Shown here one piece after another: positions 7,622 to 14,966 of a stretch of DNA of 49,750 bases. The first letter of the stretch is position 1, and each line of letters begins with the position of its first letter. This DNA is from a virus: IMG/VR virus record IMGVR_UViG_3300022920_000011, positions 1-49,750 of that record; one strand, 5' to 3'. The notes beneath the pieces were generated by a model, which saw only the letters and a list, made by a program, of their open reading frames with translations, was not told the origin of the DNA and did no database searches. The position numbers and the translations under genes were made by a program.

Positions 7622-8631
7622 TTGCAATACCGCTGTGTCATTACTTTAATTTTTGTTGGATTGGCAATTGTACTATCTAGTATACTTTTTACTGTAAACA
7701 ATCTTCCGTATATTTCCATTGCGTCTCCAGCATCTTTACAATTGCTCCATTCAGGAAATGCAACTCCCCACCCACGCTCAATTGCAGTATCAACAAATTT
7801 TGCTCCAGCACTATCTGCATCTGGTAAAAGTATTACTCGCTTATTTAAACTATCGATGATATTAGCCTGATCATCATTTATGTTATTGCTACCAATAGCA
7901 ACACCATCTGTAACAATTGCATCTAAGATACCTTCAGTAACAATCACTACTCGCTTATCAGCAGTTTGTCTATCTAATCCATATACGAAGTTTTTAGGAG
8001 GCTGTTTGTTATAATACTTAGGCATTCCGTCTGGAGGAGATCCAACCCATCTGCCAGTATAGCCAACTACTCGTTTGTTATAATAAAACGGCAAAATAAC
8101 ACGCCTGTTCATACGTGATGGTATCTTTTCATTTGTAAATTGGAATCTATGATCTTCAACATTAAATCCACGTTCTGATATATACTCAGCCGCTTCAATC
8201 CAAGGGTTGCCAATTTCAGGATGATCCATAAACGGCATAGTACCTTCAGGTAATTGCATTTCTGGCCAATCAATTACTACTGGTGTATCACGCTTGTTTT
8301 GTTTATATAGAATTGATGCTAATTCATCTTCACGCATTAATTCCAATGTTAAACGTTGTACATCGCTTTCGTCAGCACCCAAACGTAGTAATAATTTTTT
8401 TAATCTATGGCTAAGTTTTTTGCCAGCACTCCACCCAGTACTATATCCACAATTAAAGCAATTGTACTGAAACTTTTCTTCTTCAAAGTGAAATCCGCCA
8501 CGTGATTTTGTATCTGGACGACTTTCTCCATTAACCACACACATAGGACAATTACCACTGACCCATCCATTGGGACTGTGTTTCCAATTAACTGGAATCA
8601 GAGTTTTTGCGTAATCTATTATAAGAGTCAT
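7618..8631 (-). CDS. gp61: DNA primase gp61
   Basis: A 337-aa T4-type primase that makes RNA primers on the lagging strand with the gp41 helicase. An N-terminal zinc-binding domain has Cys28/Cys31 and Cys58/Cys61. The Toprim core has VVIVTEGILDA (Glu233) and ILLPDADSAG (Asp271, Asp273). Length is close to T4 gp61 (342 aa). Its promoter at 8638-8666 puts the predicted transcription start exactly on the A of the ATG, and there is no Shine-Dalgarno sequence, so the mRNA may be leaderless. The SGNH-like gene is coupled downstream and gp41 follows. Confidence 0.93.
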   Translation of the reverse strand: MTLIIDYAKTLIPVNWKHSPNGWVSGNCPMCVVNGESRPDTKSRGGFHFEEEKFQYNCFNCGYSTGWSAGKKLSHRLKKLLLRLGADESDVQRLTLELMREDELASILYKQNKRDTPVVIDWPEMQLPEGTMPFMDHPEIGNPWIEAAEYISERGFNVEDHRFQFTNEKIPSRMNRRVILPFYYNKRVVGYTGRWVGSPPDGMPKYYNKQPPKNFVYGLDRQTADKRVVIVTEGILDAIVTDGVAIGSNNINDDQANIIDSLNKRVILLPDADSAGAKFVDTAIERGWGVAFPEWSNCKDAGDAMEIYGRLFTVKSILDSTIANPTKIKVMTQRYCK

Positions 8632-8637
8632 ACATGT

Positions 8638-8666
8638 ATATTACACTCTAATAACTACTTTGTCAA
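8638..8666 (-). promoter_or_regulatory. Sigma70-type promoter of gp61, predicted leaderless
   Basis: On the minus strand, -35 TTGACA (8661-8666), 17-bp spacer, -10 TAATAT (8638-8643). Seven bases below the -10 is 8631, the first base of the gp61 ATG. The -35 lies inside the 3' end of the neighbouring structural gene. Confidence 0.72.
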
Positions 8667-9459
8667 GTGATCCATTTGTTTTTGTGTACACAGGGCGTAA
8701 AAATCTTAAATTGCTGTTAAAGCTAAACGGTTCGATACCAGTAAAGTTAGTAAAGTAATGAAAATAATCTTGTACACCAAGCTCAATCTTAAACCAATCA
8801 TCTTCTGTTGGTGCTGGGCTTGCAGTACCTTCAATAAAGAAGTTACCAGTAAAATCAGTTGCATATGTTCCTACTGTTACCAGGCCTGATGACTTATCAT
8901 AATATCCTGGACCCATCATTATATCACCATAAAATTTATCGTTTTGTTCTATAAAATTTGATACAATTTGGGTGTTTAATGGAATGTATCCTGCACTTGT
9001 AGTTACTTCAACTACATGGCCTGGACGCATGTTTGTATCGCTAAACAGTGGCTTTGTTAATCCACGAGTATCAGTGTAACTTAATACAATTTCATATAAT
9101 CCTGGCTCAATACTTGACACTTTTTCACTGCGAACATAAAACATAATAAGTCCAGATTTGTAATCAACTACTTCGCATTTTCTACTTAGTATTGAACTAT
9201 TAGTAACTGTGTTAATAATTGTTGCAGTAATTTCCATACCACGCAAATCAAAAGGTTTACTGTTTTGTGTTTTTACATAGTAGAAGAACTCATTGTCGAA
9301 TCCTTTATAAAGCATTTGCTTTCTGTAATTCAATGGGGCATTGATTGTGGTTGCACGTGAGCTGGTGTATTTGCTTAAACCTGCTCTATCTGTTTGTGTA
9401 TCAAGTGCATATAAATCGCCTGCCTGATTAATGTTGTAACTTGTGTTATAGTTGCTCAT
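8641..9459 (-). CDS. Putative structural protein, baseplate-upper-protein-like N-terminus
   Basis: A 272-aa, mostly beta-strand protein with no catalytic motifs. Residues about 55-150 read like an Ig-like or BppU-type domain: a strand FFYYVKTQ, FDLRGMEITATI, CEVVDYKSGLIMFYV, then EPGLYEIVLSYTD. Such domains occur in baseplate and tail proteins of marine phages. The C-terminal part (about 165-272) is another beta region with aromatic residues. It has a GGAG site and a late promoter at 9479-9486, which supports a virion role. A baseplate or tail accessory protein is the best guess. Confidence 0.6.
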   Translation of the reverse strand: MSNYNTSYNINQAGDLYALDTQTDRAGLSKYTSSRATTINAPLNYRKQMLYKGFDNEFFYYVKTQNSKPFDLRGMEITATIINTVTNSSILSRKCEVVDYKSGLIMFYVRSEKVSSIEPGLYEIVLSYTDTRGLTKPLFSDTNMRPGHVVEVTTSAGYIPLNTQIVSNFIEQNDKFYGDIMMGPGYYDKSSGLVTVGTYATDFTGNFFIEGTASPAPTEDDWFKIELGVQDYFHYFTNFTGIEPFSFNSNLRFLRPVYTKTNGSLDKVVIRV

Positions 9460-9478
9460 ATTAGTCTCCTACTATAGA

Positions 9479-9486
9479 TATTTATC
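9479..9486 (-). promoter_or_regulatory. Late promoter, GATAAATA
   Basis: Minus-strand GATAAATA just upstream of the structural gene starting at 9459. It is divergent from the plus-strand TATAAATA at 9510, with 23 bases between them. Confidence 0.6.
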
Positions 9487-9509
9487 CAAATTATACCAAA
9501 TTTTAAACT

Positions 9510-9517
9510 TATAAATA
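9510..9517 (+). promoter_or_regulatory. Late promoter, perfect TATAAATA, near-leaderless gene
   Basis: A perfect T4 late motif on the plus strand. With T4 spacing (motif at -13 to -6) transcription would start near 9523, three bases before the ATG at 9526. Confidence 0.65.
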
Positions 9518-9525
9518 CAAGTAGG

Positions 9526-9897
9526 ATGAATACAACATATCAAACATTATTAGAAGAATATCCATTTTTATCGGTTATCGCACATGCTGGCAATGAATAC
9601 TTGGGAATCGTACAGAATGTCGATACTCATATTGCTACGTTATACGTTTATGACCGCTTGGCAACGATGGAAGAAAAAATTAGATTTTTGGAGTTGGGAG
9701 AAACCTGGTGGTGGGAAACAAATAGAAAGTTGCCCATTAATATAGCACTAATGCATAAGTGGAATTTTACACATTGCTGTCAAAGTTTTAATGTAAAACA
9801 AATGGAGATAATTAGCGGTCCTGAAGTAAGACTAAGCAATAGTATTACTAAACGCATTAAACGCAGATCAATTAATCTTATGAAAAAGAATCTTTAA
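9526..9897 (+). CDS. Conserved T4-like phage hypothetical protein (123 aa)
   Basis: One of only four plus-strand genes. The 123-aa protein has a distinctive core, LGIVQNVDTHIATLYVYDRL then FLELGETWWWETNR (about residues 27-67), followed by PINIAL and a basic C-terminus with RIKRRSINLMKK. I recall similar proteins with WWWESNR and PINIFL in T4-like cyanophages, without a known function. It has a perfect late promoter at 9510-9517 and almost no 5' leader. It runs convergently into the gene below and overlaps its 3' end by 20 bases. Late timing and the basic tail suggest a nucleic-acid or virion role. Confidence 0.75.
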   Translation: MNTTYQTLLEEYPFLSVIAHAGNEYLGIVQNVDTHIATLYVYDRLATMEEKIRFLELGETWWWETNRKLPINIALMHKWNFTHCCQSFNVKQMEIISGPEVRLSNSITKRIKRRSINLMKKNL

Positions 9898-10459
9898 CAA
9901 TTTTGTTTAATTGTACAACAATAGCCATAGCGTATGCATGAGCATGTGCTTTCTTAAAAAAGTACCCTTCGTCATTACTTGGCTTTTTCCATACTTCTGC
10001 TAATACAATATTCCAGTCTTTTCCTAGCAAATGTCTCTTAGCAGGTCTTATCACACCTAAAACAGCAGCTAGCTGTCCAATACTCTGCGGGCGCATTCTA
10101 CGTACAACTTCATAATGACTATGAATATGGAACAAACGTTTAACAATATCTTCATGTTCAAATAATTCCCACATGATATCCATTTGTAATAATTCATCCA
10201 TTTCAGTATTGCTTTCAATACCGTCGTATACGCTTACATTAAGAATATCCATTTTAAAATATCCTATGTTTTCTGCTTCCTTGTGATCTATAGTACATAA
10301 TCCATTAAATGGATTTTCAGGTACTTCATGAAAGTATACCCCAGTGTTATGCTTCTTTTCACGATTCTTGTCACTAATCATTGCAGGTGTATTTTTGATA
10401 CAATTTAGTAGTTTGTTTCTATCTGCTGTATCAATATCAATATCTGTAGTAGTAATCAT
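9878..10459 (-). CDS. DnaE-like fragment: C-family polymerase motifs without the palm
   Basis: A 193-aa protein beginning at ATG 10459, which overlaps the previous TGA (ATGA); the ATG seven codons upstream is less likely. Three stretches match, in order, bacterial DNA polymerase III alpha (DnaE): IGYFKMDILNVSVYDGI (65-81) with DnaE GLVKFDFLGLRTLT; SIGQLAAVLGVIRPAKRHL (126-144) with DnaE FEDMVALVALFRPGPL; and YFFKKAHAHAYAMAIVVQLN (166-185) with DnaE FNKSHSAAYALVSYQT. It is far too short for a polymerase, and the catalytic palm motifs are not seen. It may be a primer-template or clamp-binding relic with a new use. The zinc-finger gene is coupled upstream. The similarity is by eye. Confidence 0.6.
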   Translation of the reverse strand: MITTTDIDIDTADRNKLLNCIKNTPAMISDKNREKKHNTGVYFHEVPENPFNGLCTIDHKEAENIGYFKMDILNVSVYDGIESNTEMDELLQMDIMWELFEHEDIVKRLFHIHSHYEVVRRMRPQSIGQLAAVLGVIRPAKRHLLGKDWNIVLAEVWKKPSNDEGYFFKKAHAHAYAMAIVVQLNKIVKDSFS

Positions 10460-11139
10460 TTTAAAATACCTTCTACCCATGCAAAATCTGCTGCATGCGT
10501 TTTTAATTTACGTTGCCAATATGTTGGATCTATATATTCTACAATTAACCCAAGTTGATCATTATTCATTTTATCCAATAAATCCTGAGCTGTTGTACTT
10601 GAATAAATAACCCAAGGACTAATACGACCACTGCATATATGAAATACAATTTGATTAACATTAGCATGTGTCCAGTAGTCAGTCCAATTTTTATTTTCTG
10701 ATTCTGCCCATTCGTTCATAAACATAACAGTACGTTCTACCGCACGATCGCAACTCTCTTTTTTAAGACGTTCTTTATTCCAAGTATTAAAATTCTTATC
10801 ACTTGTCCAACTGTCTAATCTAACACTATTTTTTAGCAACCAAGTAGTGTAACCTTCAAAGTTATCCATTTTTAAATCTATAGCATACAGTCCAAACTTA
10901 ACAAAAGCACTATAATAATTACTGCTGGCAAAATCTTCATAAGACTTTGGCTTTTTACTATTTGTACCAATCCTATAAAACAACTGAAATGCACGATAGC
11001 CCAGACGTACATCTGGGTCATCTTGCTGTAAATGTCTACGTTTACGTTCACAAGTATGCGATGCTAATGTTTTCTCTCTAACAAAACTTTTGTTGCAGTA
11101 TTCACATTTAAATTTAACTATTGTAGTTGTTTTTTCCAT
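10456..11139 (-). CDS. Zinc-finger protein coupled to the DnaE-like gene
   Basis: A 227-aa protein. Residues 9-35 form a C2HC-type zinc finger (KFKCEYCNKSFVREKTLASH: Cys12, Cys15, His28, then Cys30) with basic residues after it, as in nucleic-acid-binding fingers. The remaining 190 residues are helical and Trp-rich (about 11 Trp) with no recognised family. Its TGA overlaps the ATG of the DnaE-like gene, so the two proteins may work together on DNA. A strong promoter at 11146-11174 puts the predicted transcription start on the A of the ATG, with no Shine-Dalgarno site. Confidence 0.7.
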   Translation of the reverse strand: MEKTTTIVKFKCEYCNKSFVREKTLASHTCERKRRHLQQDDPDVRLGYRAFQLFYRIGTNSKKPKSYEDFASSNYYSAFVKFGLYAIDLKMDNFEGYTTWLLKNSVRLDSWTSDKNFNTWNKERLKKESCDRAVERTVMFMNEWAESENKNWTDYWTHANVNQIVFHICSGRISPWVIYSSTTAQDLLDKMNNDQLGLIVEYIDPTYWQRKLKTHAADFAWVEGILK

Positions 11140-11145
11140 ACTTTT

Positions 11146-11174
11146 ATTATAGCACTAAACTATAAATCTTGCAA
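11146..11174 (-). promoter_or_regulatory. Extended -10 promoter, predicted leaderless
   Basis: On the minus strand, -35 TTGCAA (11169-11174), 17-bp spacer ending TGC, perfect -10 TATAAT (11146-11151). Seven bases below is 11139, the first base of the zinc-finger gene ATG. Confidence 0.7.
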
Positions 11175-12048
11175 GTGGATCTTTGTAGTTTTCACCGCAA
11201 CAGAAATCACAAAATCTTTCAAACATGTCATATTGTTCACTCATTGCTGAAGAGTACTCAATATCTAGTTTTGAGCATAGTTCTGGAATATTAAGATTAA
11301 ACAGATCAACATGAATAACAGTTGGGTCTTCTTTAAACAGTTTGTATAAGTTATTAGCTGAAAATATTTCTTCTGCAAAAACCTCATCAATAAATTGTTG
11401 TTTGTTTTCTGGGGTATTGTCTGGCACTACTGGGTATTCATGATGATACGCTGCTTGCAATTGCCAAAACTCTAATTTACCATCTGCTGCTTCTTGTCTA
11501 GCATTGCCCAATCTCCTGCCCAATGCAATTCTGTAATCTTCATTGTCCCCGTGATGATCATGCACATGCATATCAAGACTTTCTACAAGTTCGTTTTGAT
11601 CAAACTTCCTGCTCCAGTATGCCATTGCAAACATTTTTTTATACTTGTTTGTATTTTTATGCTCGTAAGACGGCGGTCCAACAATTATAACATGACAATT
11701 TGGATTATGCCATACACTGCGTTTTGAGTACGCTCCGTAACTAAGTCCAAACACTGTTCGAACATCTAAGCTTGCAACAAAATCATCCATCCAATCAAAG
11801 TCATTATCGTTTTTTTCAATAGCTTGAATATAAGCATGTGTCCAATTATCTGTATCTTCACTATGATTGTCCCAAGGATCAATATCATTCCTATCTCCTG
11901 GTTGCCAGAACTTTTGTTCTCGCTCAAGTTCTAAGTATTCACTAAATTTAAAGTTATGCGATTTGTAAGATGGGCTTTGCTGGATAATCCAACCAACAAT
12001 ACTTGCTGACATACCTTCAAAGCTATAGATATAACAGTGGTCTTTCAT
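11155..12048 (-). CDS. Hypothetical protein, weakly sulfotransferase-like (297 aa)
   Basis: A 297-aa soluble protein. The N-terminus, HCYIYSFEGMSASIVGWIIQ (4-23), has a strand, a Gly/Ser loop and a helix, like the P-loop-type start of the two sulfotransferase-like genes at 14477 and 27117, but it lacks their clear PGxGG loop. A His/Asp cluster, DMHVHDHHGDNED (about 183-195), could bind metal. The C-terminus has a Cys pair (FCDFCCGENYKDP). It is last in the overlapped UvsW unit (ATGA with the gp62-like gene). Function is unknown; sulfotransferase relationship is tentative. Confidence 0.6.
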   Translation of the reverse strand: MKDHCYIYSFEGMSASIVGWIIQQSPSYKSHNFKFSEYLELEREQKFWQPGDRNDIDPWDNHSEDTDNWTHAYIQAIEKNDNDFDWMDDFVASLDVRTVFGLSYGAYSKRSVWHNPNCHVIIVGPPSYEHKNTNKYKKMFAMAYWSRKFDQNELVESLDMHVHDHHGDNEDYRIALGRRLGNARQEAADGKLEFWQLQAAYHHEYPVVPDNTPENKQQFIDEVFAEEIFSANNLYKLFKEDPTVIHVDLFNLNIPELCSKLDIEYSSAMSEQYDMFERFCDFCCGENYKDPLARFIV

Positions 12049-12497
12049 TTGCGATTTCTCTTTTTCTTTTCACTAAGTTCTTCTTGTAGATCTTTGGTTT
12101 GCTTAGTAGTTAGTGTATTTAAGTAAATATTGATCTCATCATCGTTTAGGTGCGGGTATTTTCCAGCAACTAATTCAACCATTTTATCACTTTTCCCTCG
12201 CTTGCCAGGTGCAAGCCATGGATGAAACTGGTTCTTTCCAATACCTACGACCTGCAAAAGTTGCATTTGTAATTCTGGATGATGTCGCAATGTATTAAAG
12301 TGTACATTAACTAGTTCGTTAGTCCACTCTAAGTAATGTTCTTCGAACTCTGTAATATCATGCTTTACACTACTGGCATATCGCATCAGCATCCAAGGAC
12401 TTACTTTTTTCTTTTCTTCGTCAGTGAGACTATTGTACCAAGTACGATTCTTAGTGTCTATTGCTGACATTTCAGTTTTGATGCTTAATCCACTCAT
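12045..12497 (-). CDS. gp62: Probable clamp-loader small subunit, gp62-like
   Basis: A 150-aa helical protein. The pattern SPWMLMRYASS (33-43), then HYLEWTNELVNVHFNTLRHH, then FHPWLAPGKRGKSDKMVELV and a final YLNTLTTKQTKDLQEELSEK, follows the layout of T4 gp62-type clamp-loader subunits: an N-terminal R-x-hydrophobic-S segment, a central K/R-W-x-K region, then a Leu-rich end. gp62 works with gp44 to load the gp45 clamp; those partners are not in this window. The match is by pattern only and is moderate. It is coupled in the UvsW unit. Confidence 0.5.
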   Translation of the reverse strand: MSGLSIKTEMSAIDTKNRTWYNSLTDEEKKKVSPWMLMRYASSVKHDITEFEEHYLEWTNELVNVHFNTLRHHPELQMQLLQVVGIGKNQFHPWLAPGKRGKSDKMVELVAGKYPHLNDDEINIYLNTLTTKQTKDLQEELSEKKKRNRK

Positions 12498-12997
12498 TAC
12501 CAGATTTCATTCATATCTAGTACCTCAGGTATCTTGTTTGCATCCTTAACAATAATAATACATGGACTTTCTGGCTCATCGCTTAACGGCACACAAAGCA
12601 AGTGACCGTATTTTAGTTTTGGAGCATGCCATTTAATATCATTATAAACATTAACAATGTCTACTTGCAAGTATTGTGGCTGAAACCCATTAATAGGATT
12701 CATAACAAAAGTAGTGAACCCTCGATCATTAAGACTCATTAAACTTACTACTTCTGGATCGCCTACTTCTGGATCACAAATAATAATGCTCCAATCAAGT
12801 GGTACGTTTACTGTATACTTACCAATTTGCAAAACTGCTGCAGGGCTGTAAAAGCTTTCCAAAAAGATTAGCGGGATAAAATAATAATCCACATTCTTTG
12901 GATTGGTATAATCTAATACGCCGTATCGTAAGTCTTCAATTGTTTCTGGTATTTCATCCAGTTCATATGTTTCATTGTCTACTGTTAAGATTTTCAT
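12497..12997 (-). CDS. Conserved hypothetical protein in the UvsW unit (166 aa)
   Basis: A 166-aa acidic, beta-rich protein without catalytic motifs. It starts with a beta hairpin (MKILTVDNETYELDEIPET) and contains a patch NPINGFQPQYLQVDIVNVYN (about 100-119) and HLLCVPLSDEP. The fold could be a small barrel. Similar-sized proteins sit next to UvsW in marine T4-like phages as far as I recall, but no function is known to me. The start codon overlaps the UvsW stop (ATGA) and the stop overlaps the gp62-like start (TAATG), so it is made with the replication proteins. Confidence 0.7.
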   Translation of the reverse strand: MKILTVDNETYELDEIPETIEDLRYGVLDYTNPKNVDYYFIPLIFLESFYSPAAVLQIGKYTVNVPLDWSIIICDPEVGDPEVVSLMSLNDRGFTTFVMNPINGFQPQYLQVDIVNVYNDIKWHAPKLKYGHLLCVPLSDEPESPCIIIVKDANKIPEVLDMNEIW

Positions 12998-14445
12998 CTG
13001 TAATTTACTTTCTCGATTGTAAACGGATAGTTTGCCTCTTTATAAAACTTTTTTCTTTCCGTTAAATGTTTTTTGCTGTACTTTGCGGTACTTGTAATGT
13101 CCCAGATTTGTACAAAATCTTTATCTTCTGCTTTACGAACTCCACGTCCAATACTTTGGATAACTCTTACAAAGGACTTCCCAGGCTCCAGAAGAACCAT
13201 GTTAAAGATACGAGGAATGTTAATACCCACGGCAGCAACGCCATAGGTCGCGATAGTAATACTGTTATTTGCTTCATTGATTTCATCATATGCCTCTTTT
13301 CTGTCAGTTGTTTTCATAGAGCCACTTACAAACTTTGCTCCTGGTAGATTTTCTGCAAGTATTTCTCCACTTTTAATTCTATCTACCAATACCAATGTAT
13401 TGCCATCCTCTGAAATCTTTTCAAGCAATTCACTGATGTAATTCATACGAGATTTATCAGTTGTTAAGTAACTTAGTTCACTTTGATAGTTATTGTATTC
13501 TACATGTTCTTTCATTTGTACCACATTAACGTGACACTTACTTAATACTTCCATGTCTTGCAATGTGCTTGCCGCTAGACGATTTACTACTTCTCCCAAA
13601 CAAGCTTGTAAACTTACAAACTCATGCGGTGCTTTTGGTATAGTACCTGTTAATCCCCAACGTAGTGGAATATGTGCAAAATCCTTTGTTAACATTTCTT
13701 TAAGTACATCAGCTTTAGCTTGGTGTACTTCGTCAACAATAACACACACTACATCTTCAGCAAATTCAGCTAATCCTAGTTCGCTCTCGCCTTCACGGAA
13801 ACGCTTCTTAATACTGTTTAAACTTTGCCAAGTACAAATGGTATGCGTCTTTCCAATGTCTTTTTTATCTCCATAATAAACTCCAACATCTAGTCCCAAG
13901 TTGGTATAATCAGCGGCGGTCTGTCTTACTAAATCTTTATTTGGTACAATTACGATACTACGCCCGTAACTTTCAACTTTATAACTTAGTGCGGCTGTAA
14001 TAAGTGTTTTGCCTGCGCCAGTTGCGATCTCCTGCAAACAATGTGGTGTTTCTAAAAACTTGTTTACAATCTCAATTTGATAGTCACGCAATGTAACAGG
14101 TTGTCCTGCAACTGGGTGTTTCTCTGGCCATACTTTATGTTGAAAGGTTTCTAAAGTAACCTTCTCAAATGCCAAATCATGATGGCTTCGCATATCTTCA
14201 ATTTCAGGAGTATACCCTTGGTTTATAATTATTGGCAACACTCGGTCTAGTAAGTTTGTATATGTAACGCCGCCAACACTAAAGTAACTAGCACATCCAT
14301 CCCATCTGCCTAACTTATATGCAGGAACATGATACGCATGTGGCATAAAGAACTTGAGCTCTTTTTCACACTTGCGTCTTGTGTCTAGATCGAGTCCTTC
14401 AATCTTACAGTTAACTTCGTCTTTTAGGATTATTTTACATATCAT
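12994..14445 (-). CDS. uvsW: UvsW-type RNA-DNA and recombination helicase
   Basis: A 483-aa superfamily 2 helicase, the counterpart of T4 UvsW, which unwinds R-loops and branched DNA and shifts replication from origin-dependent to recombination-dependent mode. Motifs: LRDYQ (119-123), Walker A ATGAGKT (141-147), motif II DEVH (238-241), motif III TGT (266-268) and motif VI QSIGRGVRK near 430-440. An N-terminal domain of about 110 residues precedes the motor, as in T4. The promoter at 14452-14480 starts the transcript on the ATG itself, with no ribosome binding site. Three coupled genes follow. Confidence 0.93.
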   Translation of the reverse strand: MICKIILKDEVNCKIEGLDLDTRRKCEKELKFFMPHAYHVPAYKLGRWDGCASYFSVGGVTYTNLLDRVLPIIINQGYTPEIEDMRSHHDLAFEKVTLETFQHKVWPEKHPVAGQPVTLRDYQIEIVNKFLETPHCLQEIATGAGKTLITAALSYKVESYGRSIVIVPNKDLVRQTAADYTNLGLDVGVYYGDKKDIGKTHTICTWQSLNSIKKRFREGESELGLAEFAEDVVCVIVDEVHQAKADVLKEMLTKDFAHIPLRWGLTGTIPKAPHEFVSLQACLGEVVNRLAASTLQDMEVLSKCHVNVVQMKEHVEYNNYQSELSYLTTDKSRMNYISELLEKISEDGNTLVLVDRIKSGEILAENLPGAKFVSGSMKTTDRKEAYDEINEANNSITIATYGVAAVGINIPRIFNMVLLEPGKSFVRVIQSIGRGVRKAEDKDFVQIWDITSTAKYSKKHLTERKKFYKEANYPFTIEKVNYR

Positions 14446-14451
14446 GTTACT

Positions 14452-14480
14452 ACTATACTTTATATAATGGTTAGTGTCAA
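14452..14480 (-). promoter_or_regulatory. Sigma70-type promoter of uvsW, predicted leaderless
   Basis: On the minus strand, -35 TTGACA (14475-14480), 17-bp spacer, -10 TATAGT (14452-14457). Seven bases below is 14445, the A of the uvsW ATG. The -35 overlaps the stop of the gene upstream. Confidence 0.75.
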
Positions 14481-14965
14481 GCTAAATTCGATTGTATCCA
14501 AGATCGGTATACCCATTTAAATGAATCTGTTACTGGTTGGTTATGGTGTATTAAGAAATCACGTATTTGATCTATTCCAGTATGCGGAGATGCAATTAAA
14601 TCTTCAAACATAATCTCTACAAAAGGTCCAGGAGCAAATCTTGTGTTGTATGCATACGCTTTGGGGTCAACATCTTCATGGGTAGAATTTTTTTGCGCAT
14701 TCAATCTAATTCTTAGACTGCTGGGATCTTGTATTACTATAAACAAATGATCGTTATAAAGATCTAGCCACTGGTTTACAGGAGTGGCATGCGGACCATG
14801 TGTTGGTATTACATCAGGATCAATATCATCTTTGGATAGTTGCCATTTGTTTTGGTTAGTAATTTTTGCAATAGTTCGCGGCTTTAGTCCTGGCTGTATG
14901 CTAATAGCCCAACTTAAAAAATCTCCACCACATCCTGGTGGGAACAAAACAACAATTTTTTTCAT
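14477..14965 (-). CDS. Sulfotransferase-like P-loop protein (162 aa)
   Basis: A 162-aa protein whose start, VVLFPPGCGGDFLSW (5-19), looks like the PAPS-binding loop of sulfotransferases (P-x-x-G-x-G-x-F-L plus an aromatic). A conserved-looking FVEIMFEDLIASP (about 116-128) matches the F/Y-E-D-L element often found before the C-terminal helix of that family, and it ends with FKWVYRSWIQSN. It resembles the protein at 27117 in start and end. It is shorter than most sulfotransferases (usually 250 or more residues), so it may be a reduced or divergent form. It follows the AAA+ ATPase and the membrane-protein gene. Confidence 0.55.
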   Translation of the reverse strand: MKKIVVLFPPGCGGDFLSWAISIQPGLKPRTIAKITNQNKWQLSKDDIDPDVIPTHGPHATPVNQWLDLYNDHLFIVIQDPSSLRIRLNAQKNSTHEDVDPKAYAYNTRFAPGPFVEIMFEDLIASPHTGIDQIRDFLIHHNQPVTDSFKWVYRSWIQSNLA

Positions 14966-14966
14966 A

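Noticed and set aside
9878-10459. A functional DNA polymerase III alpha subunit
   Set aside because: It is far too short and lacks the catalytic palm motifs; only three partial blocks resemble DnaE.
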